Shown here: positions 17,463 to 26,447 of the stretch, one piece after another
Layout: the number at the start of each line of letters is the position of its first letter
Numbering within the stretch: the first letter of the stretch is position 1
Source: Flexistipes sinusarabici DSM 4947
GTDB lineage: Bacteria > Chrysiogenota > Deferribacteres > Deferribacterales > Flexistipitaceae
Assembly: GCF_000218625.1 (NCBI RefSeq)
Contig: NC_015672.1
Span: forward strand, 2,021,451-2,085,450
DNA length: 64,000 nt
Reading direction: 5' to 3'
Program-made: the position numbers and the translations under genes
The notes under the pieces: model-generated
What the model was told of the DNA's origin: nothing
The model's database searches: none
The model's input: only the letters and a program-made list of their open reading frames with translations

Positions 17463-18249
17463 TGTCAACACCGAAATAGAATTCCCCGAAATCACCGGCT
17501 GAAAATTCCCCAGTGCATTTAAATTTTTTTAAAATGACACATTGTCATTTGGTGATACCCTCTGTCAGAGAATCGTTTTTTCTGTTCTCATCTGAGTTAG
17601 TCTGTCTTTCAAAGAATCCAGCCTTTTTCTTTTCTTTAATACGATAACTCTCTCCCTTGATGTTTATAGTGTTGGAGTGGTGCAGCAAACGATCAAGAAT
17701 TGCAGTTGCAAGTACCGTATCACCGAATATTTCTCCCCAAGCACCATACGACTTGTTGGAGGTCAGAATAACAGCTCCTTTTTCATATCTTTCCGATATT
17801 ATCTGAAAGAAAAAATGTGCGGCTTCATCCTCCATGCGCCGATATCCAATTTCGTCAATCACCAAGACATCAGGCTTCGTATATTTCTTCATTTTTCGCT
17901 TTATTGTGTTATTATAATAAGCAGCCTGAAGGGTTTCCACGAGCTCATGGGCTGTAGTGAAATATACAGAATAACGCTTTGCAATTGCCTCAAGCGCCAA
18001 CGCAACAGCAAGGTGGGTCTTACCAACGCCAGGAGGTCCCATAAATATTAAATTTTCCCGATGTTCAATAAATTGTAGTGTTGCCAAATCGTTGATACGC
18101 CTTTTGTCAATAGATGGCTGGAAATCAAAGTCAAACTGATCCAGTGTCTTGTAAAAGGGGAGGTTTGATAACCGCTTCTTCATCTTTATAAACCTCGAAT
18201 GCTTTGCTGCCAGCTCATCCTGTAAAAGCTTGTCTAAAAATTCCAAATA

Positions 18250-19585
18250 GAGACTTTTGAATCATCCTAATATTTTTAAATTTCATTAATTTTGCAGCTA
18301 AATTTGTTAACTACCACTTTTTTAAACAACATTATCAGCAAAAACAAAGGTATTTGTTTGTTTAAATTGCCTCAAATTGTCCAAAATAGGTAATTTTGGA
18401 CACACCTGTATGGTTAAATCTTGTCAAATCATTCTTAAAGCACCCTTTCTCAGATTATATGCCATACAATGTATAGACAATTCCAGCCTAACCTTATCAA
18501 TACCTATAAATCGGCTACGAGTATAACCAAAATGAAGCTTAATCAATCCAATTGCCTGCTCAACGACATAACGAACCTTGCTTACTGCCTTGTTATGAAA
18601 TTTCTGAAATCCTGTAAGTGGCTTATTCCGCGCTGCCTTATACATTATCATATCTGCATAGGTTCCTGATATGTCTTTGCGGTTAGATTCACTGCTGTAG
18701 CCTTTATCTGCATATATTGCCGTTCCCTTAGGCAAATTAAGCTTTTGTAATAAAGGTGCCAAATTCCGCACCTCACTCTCTCTGGCACTCTTTACCATTT
18801 CTCCCAATATATAACCGTCCGAATTTACACAGAAAAATTGTTTGTAGCCATAATACGCTCTATTACCCTTCTTTAACCAACTCGCATCAGTGTCCTTCGA
18901 ATAACTTATGTTGCTTTCATTATTCCCTCCGGAACCACCACAGGAACTATCATTGTCATCATCTCCTTCATGCCGATCTTCTGCAATATCATTTACTACT
19001 TTACGGGGACGGCACGAGGACTCTACCAATGTCGCATCTATTATCGCTTCCTTCCTGCTTTTCACTATTAAATTTGATTCCGATAACTGCCTGTTTATCT
19101 CTGAAAATAATTCGTCAAATATCTCCAATTCAAGTAATCTGCTCCGAAACCTGCTGATGGTACTGTGATCCGGAACTTCTCCGGATACACTTACTCCTAC
19201 AAATCTTATTACTGACAACCGATCCTTTAAGGCAAATTCAGCCTGAGGGTCACTCAGCTTTTCCCACGACTGTACTAAAAGTATTTTAAACAAAAGTAAC
19301 GGGGAATAAGCTCTGCTGCCAGATGTGTTCTTAGTCCATCTGTATTTCTTATCAAGGATTGATTTTACTTTCTTCCAGTCTATAAGTGAATTTATCTTAT
19401 CAAGATAAGTCGAATCATTAGCTTTAAAGTCTAACATTGAATCTAATACTGTGGATTCTATGTACTTTTCCATAACAACTCCTTTTGTCTTTAATAAATA
19501 ATACATATTATCACATAATATCATAATAGTAAAGATAAAATATATTAACTTCAAATGTTTTCATTTTTTCTTGTGCAAAGGTTTC
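18250..19585 (-). mobile_element. IS5-family element, copy 2, inserted in istB
   Basis: 1336 bp, ends GAGACTTTTG and GAAACCTTTG, flanked by AAATA at 18245-18249 and 19586-19590. It is nearly identical to copy 1, with one noticed base difference giving a Pro-to-Ser change near the transposase start. Confidence 0.95.
18424..19473 (-). CDS. IS5-family transposase, copy 2
   Basis: Same protein as the copy at 12614-13663, with Ser for Pro at residue 6 from the preferred ATG (EKYIESTVLD). All catalytic motifs are intact. Near identity between the copies implies recent transposition or gene conversion. Confidence 0.93.
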   Translation of the reverse strand: MEKYIESTVLDSMLDFKANDSTYLDKINSLIDWKKVKSILDKKYRWTKNTSGSRAYSPLLLFKILLVQSWEKLSDPQAEFALKDRLSVIRFVGVSVSGEVPDHSTISRFRSRLLELEIFDELFSEINRQLSESNLIVKSRKEAIIDATLVESSCRPRKVVNDIAEDRHEGDDDNDSSCGGSGGNNESNISYSKDTDASWLKKGNRAYYGYKQFFCVNSDGYILGEMVKSARESEVRNLAPLLQKLNLPKGTAIYADKGYSSESNRKDISGTYADMIMYKAARNKPLTGFQKFHNKAVSKVRYVVEQAIGLIKLHFGYTRSRFIGIDKVRLELSIHCMAYNLRKGALRMI

Positions 19586-19694
19586 AAATATGATATGTCT
19601 TCTTTAGAAGCCGCTTCCGAATGATTGTGGAGAATCTCGGGGATTTGAGTAAGCCCCAGCTGATGGAAGGCTTCATTGAGTCGTTCGTGAATAA

Positions 19695-20939
19695 TCATTG
19701 GTTTACCTCCAAAGCGAATTGCTCATATACTGAAAGGTCTCTTTGAGTCACTTCGGGGGCTGAATGTTCATCCAGGCGTGGTAAAGGTTGGCTGACCTTG
19801 TTTTTGCCTGAACTGAAAATGCCCCTGAAGTGCTCTTTTTCCCTTTTTACCTGATATTTTACAGTTGCTTTTTTATGCTCTGCAATTTTTTCATTCCCGC
19901 TGTATATACAGATTAACCCTTTTTTGTCATCCTGTACGTGAACTATGCTGCCCACATATTGAAAAGGTACTGAGTACATACTTGCACAATAAGATACTAA
20001 ACAGTCGTTAGTCACTTTTCTTGGATAATAATCCACCAGCTCAAATGGTATTTGGTTGAAAGGTCTCAGTTTTTCTTTTTCTGTGTACCACCGCTCTATA
20101 GGTCTTTCTTTGGTTGTATTATGTATGCGAGCGTTAGCATGTGTATTTACCCAATCCAAAGCTTTAGCATTTAAATCGTCAAGATCATTGAATGTCCGAA
20201 CTCTTTGCCAAAAGTTTTTCTTTACATAACCGATCCCATTTTCTACCTTGCCTTTTGTTCTGGGGCGATAAAACCTACAGCGTTTTAGTGTAAATCCGTG
20301 GTGTTCGGCGAAACGGGCAAAACGCTTATTCCAAATAACTCCGCCTTTCTCATCCACATCGCTGACTACTGTCTTCATGTTATCATACAGACAAGTTTCC
20401 ACCACTCCCTCGAAAAAATTAAACGCCCTTGTATGACAGCCTATCAACGTATCAAGTTTTTCATCTTCCATAAATTCCACATAAATCATACGGCTGTAGG
20501 AAAGAAGCATTACAAATATATGCAACTTCTTACTGGTGCCATTCCAGTTTACTGTCACTTCTCCCCAGTCCACCTGAGCCTGCCTGCCAGCGGGTGTTTC
20601 AAAGCGAACTGTAGCTTTCTCACGAAGTTGGGGGCGGAGTGGCTGCATAAAATCCCTAAGAATCGTCATCTTACCTGTGTAGCCCATATCTCTTATTTCA
20701 TCGTAAAGCACTACACTGTTAAAACAGCCTTCTTCCTCCATTCGGTGGATTATGTAATCTTTGAACGGATCAAGCTTGCCCGCTTTGATTACTTGTCGGC
20801 TATAACCTTCCGGAACTCCTTCTCTTAGCCATTTGCGGACTGTCTTACGGTCTCTGTTTAAATGTTCAGAGATAGCCGTAATTGTCATTCCTTTCTCTTT
20901 CATTTCTTTGATCATAAAATACTCTCCGTTTTTTACCAT
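19695..20939 (-). CDS. istA: IS21-family transposase IstA (type B), intact copy
   Basis: A 414-residue DDE transposase with an N-terminal helix-turn-helix (MTITAISEHLNRDRKTVRKWL) and an rve core: Asp in QVDWGEVTVNW, Asp in LYDNMKTVV, Glu in KGKVENGIGYVKKNF. AAGGGAGAG lies just upstream of the ATG. It overlaps istB by 4 bases. A second copy (27992-31150) is broken, so this is the only functional IstA of this type in the window. Confidence 0.95.
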   Translation of the reverse strand: MVKNGEYFMIKEMKEKGMTITAISEHLNRDRKTVRKWLREGVPEGYSRQVIKAGKLDPFKDYIIHRMEEEGCFNSVVLYDEIRDMGYTGKMTILRDFMQPLRPQLREKATVRFETPAGRQAQVDWGEVTVNWNGTSKKLHIFVMLLSYSRMIYVEFMEDEKLDTLIGCHTRAFNFFEGVVETCLYDNMKTVVSDVDEKGGVIWNKRFARFAEHHGFTLKRCRFYRPRTKGKVENGIGYVKKNFWQRVRTFNDLDDLNAKALDWVNTHANARIHNTTKERPIERWYTEKEKLRPFNQIPFELVDYYPRKVTNDCLVSYCASMYSVPFQYVGSIVHVQDDKKGLICIYSGNEKIAEHKKATVKYQVKREKEHFRGIFSSGKNKVSQPLPRLDEHSAPEVTQRDLSVYEQFALEVNQ

Positions 20940-21031
20940 TTTCTCTCCCTTATATTTTTGAGGAAGAGATTTTCAGTTTAGTGGGGAATTTTCAACCGTT
21001 TATTTTGGGGAGTTTAGCACCGTTTATGACA

Positions 21032-21179
21032 GTCTCATTGATATTGAATCAAATTTTTCCAGGTTTCCGTCATTTTTAAGAAAATCCTCACCAGAATCTA
21101 TGCCAGAAAATCTTTTTTCAATCAGATCGATGCTTTTCAATATAAAGTCAATCGTAAAGTTTATGTCGATTTTACCCAT
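21032..21179 (-). pseudogene. HepT-like HEPN toxin, truncated by IS21
   Basis: About 49 codons remain, starting MGKIDINFTIDFILKSIDLI and continuing IEKRFSG, GEDFLKND and DSISMRL before the IS21 end. This matches the start of HEPN/HepT proteins, in which ISMRL precedes the lost RNase region (RX4-6H). The ATG lies inside the mntA stop region (overlap), the usual hepT-mntA arrangement. The toxin catalytic part is gone. Confidence 0.75.
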
Positions 21180-21483
21180 ACATGACTTCTTTTTCGATAT
21201 TCTCTTTTAATGGTTTATTTAAGTCTTTATGGTCATACACCAAATCAACTTTGTGATCTAAAATTTTTTCTATATAAACCCATGCTCCAGCAACATTCCT
21301 GAAGTTGGTATTGCTGAATTTTACATAAATATCAATGTCACTGCCCGTATCATAAGTATCATTTACATAGCTGCCGAACAGACCAATTTTTATTACGCTG
21401 AATTTGTTACGCAATACGTCTTTATGTCGGTTTAAACATTCCAAGATATGTCCTTTTGTGAGTTCTGTTTGATTTGCAGGCAT
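21172..21483 (-). CDS. MntA-like minimal nucleotidyltransferase antitoxin
   Basis: A protein of about 103 residues with the minimal nucleotidyltransferase motif GLFGSYVNDTYDTGSDIDIYV (GS-x10-DxD) and a downstream acidic position (KVDLVYD). MntA proteins AMPylate the partner HepT RNase to neutralise it. The start at 21483 has GGAG about 10 bases upstream; an alternative ATG at 21498 has no ribosome site. With hepT truncated next to it, the antitoxin is orphaned. Confidence 0.85.
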   Translation of the reverse strand: MPANQTELTKGHILECLNRHKDVLRNKFSVIKIGLFGSYVNDTYDTGSDIDIYVKFSNTNFRNVAGAWVYIEKILDHKVDLVYDHKDLNKPLKENIEKEVMYG

Positions 21484-21591
21484 TTTTAAATGCTCCATTT
21501 TTACGATTTATAAGATTATTATAGTAATTTCTTAAATATTTTGCAATGAGTTCCAGTGAGATGGACTAATGTGGATGATTTGAGTACCCTC

Positions 21592-21614
21592 CCTCACACT
21601 TCGTAAGTGTGAGG
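21592..21614. repeat. Hairpin 1 of the RAYT locus
   Basis: CCTCACACTT-CGT-AAGTGTGAGG, a perfect 10-bp stem with a three-base loop. Shares the ACACTT/AAGTGT core with hairpins at 21697 and 22398 around the RAYT gene. Confidence 0.85.
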
Positions 21615-21696
21615 ATAATATTTGACAAATATACAAAGTTTTCATAATATAACTAATTGTTACTAAATATATTTTATATCTATTGGCTAAGATCAC

Positions 21697-21727
21697 CCAA
21701 TCTCACACTTGCGAAGTGTGAGATTGG
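21697..21727. repeat. Hairpin 2 of the RAYT locus
   Basis: CCAATCTCACACTT-GCG-AAGTGTGAGATTGG, a perfect 14-bp stem with a three-base loop. It ends a few bases before the ribosome site of the RAYT gene, so it may also affect its translation. Confidence 0.88.
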
Positions 21728-21741
21728 TGCTGGAGCATTTT

Positions 21742-22389
21742 ATGAGAAAACAGCCGCTTGTTACAGATCATGTTTATCATGTGTTCACAAAAAGCATAGC
21801 CGGATACGAAATATTCAGGGGCGTTGCTGATTTTCACAGAATGATAGAAATGATGAAGTTTTATGGTTATGAAAAGAGACCTGCCAGATTTTCTGAATAC
21901 GTACGTATTAAAAACAAAGATGAGTATCTCAAAAAGTATATTCACTCTGAAGATACTATAGTGGATTTAGTCGCTTACTGTCTCATGCCCACTCATATTC
22001 ATTTTCTGCTTGTTCAAAAGAAAGATAAAGGGATATCTGCTTATATGAAAAATATCCTGGACAGCTATACCAGATATTTTAATAACAAAAATTATAGAAA
22101 GGGACCTTTATGGCAGGGGAGATTTAAAAGTGTACATGTGGAAACGGATGAACAGTTACTGCATTTAACAAGATATATCCATCTTAATCCGACTTCTTCA
22201 AAATTAGTCCCAACTCCTGAAGACTGGCCGTATTCTTCATATAGAGAATACTTGCATGAATCAGAGCGTAATGTATGCAATTTTGCCGATTATATTGATA
22301 TTAATCCTGAACAATACAGGGATTTTGTAACTTCCAGAAAAAATTACCAAGCAAAACTTAATGAAATAAAACACCTGCTCCTCGAATAA
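21742..22389 (+). CDS. REP-associated tyrosine transposase (RAYT, Y1_Tnp)
   Basis: A 215-residue HUH single-strand transposase of the IS200-like/RAYT family. The metal-binding HUH motif is in CLMPTHIHFLLVQ; the candidate catalytic Tyr is in DSYTRYFNNK; the C-terminal block RKGPLWQGRFKS...RYIHLNP is typical of RAYTs. ATG at 21742 follows TGGAG. It stands alone without IS-type ends but is bracketed by three hairpins with a common core, as in REPtrons, where the RAYT recognises the palindromes. Confidence 0.9.
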   Translation: MRKQPLVTDHVYHVFTKSIAGYEIFRGVADFHRMIEMMKFYGYEKRPARFSEYVRIKNKDEYLKKYIHSEDTIVDLVAYCLMPTHIHFLLVQKKDKGISAYMKNILDSYTRYFNNKNYRKGPLWQGRFKSVHVETDEQLLHLTRYIHLNPTSSKLVPTPEDWPYSSYREYLHESERNVCNFADYIDINPEQYRDFVTSRKNYQAKLNEIKHLLLE

Positions 22390-22397
22390 TCTACACA

Positions 22398-22414
22398 TAC
22401 ACTTCGTAAGTGTA
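22398..22414. repeat. Hairpin 3 of the RAYT locus
   Basis: TACACTT-CGT-AAGTGTA, 7-bp stem and the same CGT loop as hairpin 1, placed 9 bases after the RAYT stop codon. Confidence 0.8.
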
Positions 22415-22441
22415 AGCAGGAAATATTAAGAATTTATGTTT

Positions 22442-24060
22442 CTTTAAGATTGCATTAGGAGTTGCAAGCCACCTTTAAGATGTTGTAGATTAAGGTTTTA
22501 AGAAAACAAAAACCACAACCAAAAAGGTGACTTACAATGAGCAAACTAAACTACAAATTAGAAAGAAGCAATGATAAAATTACCCCATTTGGTGGAATAT
22601 CTTTGTTAATCCCACTGTTAGATAAGATGGGCATCCGAGATTTCCTTGATAAAGAACTTGATCATCCAGGCTCTAACAGAGGCAAACCGCCATCTTCTAA
22701 AATAATTCCTGTTATTCTATCGATGATATGCGGTGGCAGGAGTTTCAGTGATATCGACAAACTTTCTTTTGATAAGGTTTTAAGCTATATCAGCGGTATT
22801 GAAGATATCCCGGATAGTTCCAGCATCAGTAGGTATTTTTCAAAAACAGAAAGCATGTTGGATGAAGTAGCAGTTAATAAAACAATCAGCAAACTGGGCA
22901 GTCTCAACTATAAAATAGTGAAAGATGCTTTAAAAAGAGAAAATTTATTTTCAGTTACTCTGGATCAGGACGCCACTTATGCAAAGGTGTATAAAAGGGA
23001 TGCCAAGTATTGTTATAAGAAATTTAAAGCATACAGTTCTATGACGTGTTTTATAGGAGAGAGCGGTTATTGTATAGACGAGGAATTTCGGGAAGGCAAT
23101 GTAAGTGCCCAGGTTGGCATACTTGAACAGCTTCAGAGAGTCCATAAATATCTTGAATCTTGTGGTATAGAAGTATCCAATGTTCGTAATGATTCTGCCG
23201 GTTACCAATCTAAAGTATTGAATTACTGTTTTGATAACGATTTAACGTTTTTTATAGGAGGTGACCTTGATAGTTCAGTTCGTAAAGGAATAAATCATAT
23301 ACCATCTGATTCATGGAAAAGATATAGAAATAGGTATGGAGATGAAAGCGATAATGAGGAAATAGCAGAGTTTATTCACTGTATGGAAAACACTAAGGAG
23401 AGTTTCCGTATAATAGTTGTTCGTAAGAAAATTGAGTCAGACAACCCCACAGTTCCGGAGCTTCTTGGTGATAAATATGAATATCGTGTTATTGCAACTA
23501 ATTCAAAACTGGATGCAGAAAAGGTGGTACATTTTTATAATTTGCGCGGTGTTTGTGAATACAATATAAAAGAAGCAAAGTATGGTTTTAATTTAAAAAG
23601 CTTTCCTTCGGGTAATCTTGCGGGTAACGGCTTATGGTTTAAGACAGGAATACTGGCATATAATCTGATTATGTACCTCAAACGAATCATAATGGGAGGT
23701 GTCTATAAAAATAAAGAGATGGGTAGTATACGTTATCAGGTCATATCTATAGCGGGGAAACTTGTGTCCCACGGCGGTAATAAACTGAAGTTGTGCTGCA
23801 GTGTGGATATGTTCAAAAAAATGGAACAGTGGAGGACAGAATGTTTAACGTTGTGACCTTTTTTCTTTACTTATGTTAACTTTGTGGACAATTCAGGCAA
23901 TAGGCAGTATTGCTGTGTCTAAAAACGGTGTAAATGGAGAAAATTTATGCTTTAGTAAAGTATGAATGAAGTAATATTTGGAAAATCTTTTCTTGTATTT
24001 TAAAAACAACAGGAAAAATATCAAAATCGGAGTTTGTTATTTTCTAATGCAAAATTAAAG
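22442..24060 (+). mobile_element. IS1380-family element, copy A (complete)
   Basis: A 1619-bp element with ends CTTTAAGATTGCATTAG and (complement) CTTTAATTTTGCATTAG, flanked by GTTT at 22438-22441 and 24061-24064. Encodes one intact transposase. An inverted copy B spans 32028-35569. Its right end lies 37 bases before the glycosyltransferase start at 24098. Confidence 0.95.
22537..23856 (+). CDS. IS1380-family transposase, copy A
   Basis: A 439-residue DDE transposase: Asp in VTLDQDATYAKVYK, Asp in VRNDSAGYQSK, Glu in GVCEYNIKEAKYGF. The N-terminal region ITPFGGISLLIPLLDKMG is characteristic of IS1380. AAAAAGGTGA lies just upstream of the ATG. The protein is the same as copy B at 34155-35474. 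Confidence 0.95.
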   Translation: MSKLNYKLERSNDKITPFGGISLLIPLLDKMGIRDFLDKELDHPGSNRGKPPSSKIIPVILSMICGGRSFSDIDKLSFDKVLSYISGIEDIPDSSSISRYFSKTESMLDEVAVNKTISKLGSLNYKIVKDALKRENLFSVTLDQDATYAKVYKRDAKYCYKKFKAYSSMTCFIGESGYCIDEEFREGNVSAQVGILEQLQRVHKYLESCGIEVSNVRNDSAGYQSKVLNYCFDNDLTFFIGGDLDSSVRKGINHIPSDSWKRYRNRYGDESDNEEIAEFIHCMENTKESFRIIVVRKKIESDNPTVPELLGDKYEYRVIATNSKLDAEKVVHFYNLRGVCEYNIKEAKYGFNLKSFPSGNLAGNGLWFKTGILAYNLIMYLKRIIMGGVYKNKEMGSIRYQVISIAGKLVSHGGNKLKLCCSVDMFKKMEQWRTECLTL

Positions 24061-24097
24061 GTTTACATTAAACTGTAAAATATAATATAAATAAAGC

Positions 24098-25165
24098 ATG
24101 ATAAGAAGTTTATTATTTGCATTCATGCTTTCCTTTTTTTTGAACTTTGCATTTATATACCTCTTTAAAAGCAGAAAATTTAAGGATACTTTTGATGGCC
24201 CACAAAAATTTCATATTACGCCCACTCCGAGAATCGGAGGGTTAGCAATAATCCTCAGTGTGTTTGCAGCTGCTCTTTTTTATCATTTTACGATAAGCAA
24301 GACGGACATCTTTTATATACTTGTCTCCTCTATACCTATAAGTGCTGCAGGTTTGGCAGAAGACGTTTTTAAAAAAGTAACCCCAAGAATCAGATTATTA
24401 GCAGCAATTGTTTCTGTTCTTACGGGTTCATTGTTACTTGATATGATTCTCAGAAGCATTGATATCCCTTTTCTCGACTTTTTATTCCAGGTCAATTTGT
24501 TTGCTTATTTATTTACAATTTTAGCAGTTGCCGGTGTGGCAAACTCCATTAATATTATTGACGGTTATAACGGGCTTTCATCCGTAGTTTCTATACTTAT
24601 TCTTTTCGCTTTAAGTTATGTTTCATTTGAACTTAATGATGAATTGATTATGATTATGAGCTTTGTAACGATCGGGGCGGTAGGCGGTTTTTTTATTTGG
24701 AATTACCCATTTGGAAAAATTTTCTTAGGTGATGGAGGCGCATACTTTATAGGGTTTATTATAGCTCTTTTATCCATCCTGCTTGTGAACAGACACAGTG
24801 AAGTTTCTGCATGGTTTCCTTTATTGCTGGTAATCTATCCAGTATTTGAGACTGTTTTTTCTATGTACAGAAGAAAGATTTTAAAAAAATCAAAAGTTGA
24901 ACATCCGGACAGCTATCATTTGCATCAATTAATCTATAAAAGAGTCATCCCGTTTATCTTTGATGTTGACAGAAACAACAAGCTTTTGAGAAATTCAGCT
25001 ACCTCTCCTTTCTTATGGCTTATTTGTAGCTTCGGTGTAATACCTGCCGTTATATTCTGGGAATATACCTATGTACTCATGTTTTTTGTATTATTGTTCT
25101 GTATTCTATATATTTGGCTTTATAAAAGTATTGTTAAGTTTCAGATTGGAAAATATCTAAAGTAA
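24098..25165 (+). CDS. WecA/MraY-like polyprenyl-phosphate glycosyl-1-phosphate transferase
   Basis: A 355-residue membrane protein with about ten helices. Family motifs: DGPQKFHITPTPRIGG at the N-terminus, GLAEDVFKK, NSINIIDGYNGLSS (NxxNxxDGxxGL), FLGDGGAYFIGF and HPDSYHLHQL. These enzymes move a sugar-1-phosphate from a UDP-sugar to undecaprenyl phosphate, the first step of a lipid-linked glycan. The STT3 gene follows 239 bases downstream, so a role in building its lipid-linked donor is plausible. The IS1380 element ends 37 bases upstream, removing the native promoter region; TTTACA at the junction and nearby TATAAT-like bases could form a weak replacement. Confidence 0.88.
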   Translation: MIRSLLFAFMLSFFLNFAFIYLFKSRKFKDTFDGPQKFHITPTPRIGGLAIILSVFAAALFYHFTISKTDIFYILVSSIPISAAGLAEDVFKKVTPRIRLLAAIVSVLTGSLLLDMILRSIDIPFLDFLFQVNLFAYLFTILAVAGVANSINIIDGYNGLSSVVSILILFALSYVSFELNDELIMIMSFVTIGAVGGFFIWNYPFGKIFLGDGGAYFIGFIIALLSILLVNRHSEVSAWFPLLLVIYPVFETVFSMYRRKILKKSKVEHPDSYHLHQLIYKRVIPFIFDVDRNNKLLRNSATSPFLWLICSFGVIPAVIFWEYTYVLMFFVLLFCILYIWLYKSIVKFQIGKYLK

Positions 25166-25404
25166 ACACTTTAAGTCTCGTACTTAGATCGGTCATTGCA
25201 AAACGAAGCACTTAAGAATATAAGTGGCCGGTTGTGGCAATCTCTAAACAATAAAAAAAGAGATTACTTCGTCTCCGCCCTTGGACGGATCCTCGCAAAG
25301 ACTTACAATAAGTGCAAATGCGAAACTTGAATAAACATTTAGAAAAATATTGATTTTATAGGAAAATTTAGTGTAGTAAATTGTAGTATAAGTTCGAGGG
25401 AATT
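25166..25404. repeat. Intergenic hairpin repeat remnant
   Basis: Holds a degenerate CGTCATTGCGAG-family unit: GGTCATTGCAAAACGAAGCA, a GCACTTAAGAATATAAGTGG inner hairpin and CCTCGCAAAGACTTAC at the end (about 25187-25305). No gene is seen. Confidence 0.6.
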
Positions 25405-26100
25405 ATGAAATCTAATGTCTATAAATTTTATCCGTTTTTTTTATAATAATCGTTTGTTACGGTCTGACACTGTATAAACGGAATGAGCAGCTGAGTTTCT
25501 GGTTTCAGAATAAACCTGTTTATTTTACAGAAAATTACCCTGCTATGACAACATTGGATGCATATCACTGGCTTAGATATGCTGATTTATACGGGGAAGT
25601 TCCTTTTGATAATAATACTCAAATACCGCTTAGGATGTATCCTGACGGGGAAAGTATGCCGGATAAAGTGCCGATGTTAAGCTATATGATAGACAAGACC
25701 AAAGGTTTGTTTGATTCAGAAGGTTATAATGAAATCTATATTGCAGGGATAAAGCTGACAAATATTCTGGGCGGTTTACTGGTTATCCCCTTCATACTTT
25801 ATTTTTTCAGCATAGGTTTTCCCGCTGCAGGAATACTCGGAGGCTTAATAGGTAACTTCAGCTACGCTTATTATGTTCGGGCTTCCACAGGCAGGGTAGA
25901 TACGGACACTTTAAATATGTTTTTCCCTTTTTTTGCCGCGTACCTGATATATCTCATGGACAAATGCAAAACAAATAAAGGTATTTATTTTTACTCGGTA
26001 ATCTTAGGGCTGATCATGTATCTTTTTACATGGTGGTATGAACACCCCGGTTTTATCATTGTCTACTTTGCAATTTTTATTTTCTTTTTGCTTATTAAAA
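25405..26100 (+). pseudogene. STT3/PglB-type oligosaccharyltransferase, 5' part (frameshifted, IS-interrupted)
   Basis: ATG at 25405 follows GAGGG. The frame breaks at codon 13 in a run of eight T (25435-25442); one extra T restores a reading frame through to 26100. The restored protein shows an N-terminal helix, the first catalytic Asp region (TTLDAYHWLRYAD) and the second DxD in TGRVDTDTLNMF, both metal-binding sites of STT3/PglB, then membrane helices to HPGFIIVYF...LLIK, where an IS1634-family end begins. About 230 codons. The 3' part lies at 35589-36465; the central part with the SVSE/TIxE loop is missing. Confidence 0.9.
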
Positions 26101-26447
26101 CTTGACTTTATCAGCAGTGATATAAAAAGATACCGCATATAAGCATTTTAGCTTAACTTGCTTAAAAAATTATTTACTACAAATGTCCCAATTTAGGTTT
26201 TGGACACCCCACAGCTCTGAATAATTTTTCCTGCTGCTTACTAATCTCATTAATAGCATGACCATAAATACCAGACTTTGTCCTGTAATCTATAACTTTA
26301 ATTTTTCGCATTTCATACAAGCACTTCTCCCAACTCATATCAATCCCGGAATCTTTTAGCCTCTTCTCTATTACACTCGTTGCTACCATACCTATGAAAC
26401 AAAGAAATACATGCGCCCTGATGCGCCTTTCTGTCCAATGATACATA
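26101..26447 (-). pseudogene. IS1634-family element remnant (right end and last 89 codons)
   Basis: The right end CTTGACTTTATCAG abuts the STT3 sequence directly. The coding part matches the last 89 residues of the complete element at 32090-34006, with one Tyr/His difference (CLYEMRK here). It is cut at 26447 by the IS1182-like element. Confidence 0.93.

Larger units (their letters stand above)
17545..19698 (-). pseudogene. istB: IstB ATPase of IS21 type B copy 1, split by IS5
   Basis: The 5' part (19591-19698) and 3' part (17545-18249) together give the same protein as the intact copy at 31147-31959. The IS5 element lies between codons of ...EDISYLEFLDK with AAATA duplicated on both sides. 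Walker A (GPPGVGKTH) and Walker B (VLVIDEIGY) are both in the 3' part. Inactive unless the downstream fragment is translated independently. Confidence 0.93.
17463..21031 (-). mobile_element. IS21-family element (type B), copy 1, with nested IS5
   Basis: Ends TGTCAACACCG at 17463 and TGTCATAAACGGTG (complement) at 21031, with AATTCCCC/ATTTTCC end-repeats inside. It encodes istA (intact) and istB (split by IS5 copy 2). The left flank is IS110 remnant and the right flank is a truncated hepT gene with no matching target duplication, so the element sits at a rearrangement boundary. Confidence 0.9.

Noticed and set aside
17257-17502. 81-codon plus-strand frame across the repeat and IS110 remnant
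   Set aside because: It spans a dispersed repeat, the antisense of an IS110 tail and an IS21 end; it is a composite by chance.
24005-24060. Apparent remnant of the short IS1634 element next to the WecA-like gene
   Set aside because: The sequence also precedes the IS1634 element at 32028-32089, but it proved to be the right end of IS1380, into which that IS1634 had inserted. The IS1380 terminal repeats and flanking duplications settle this.
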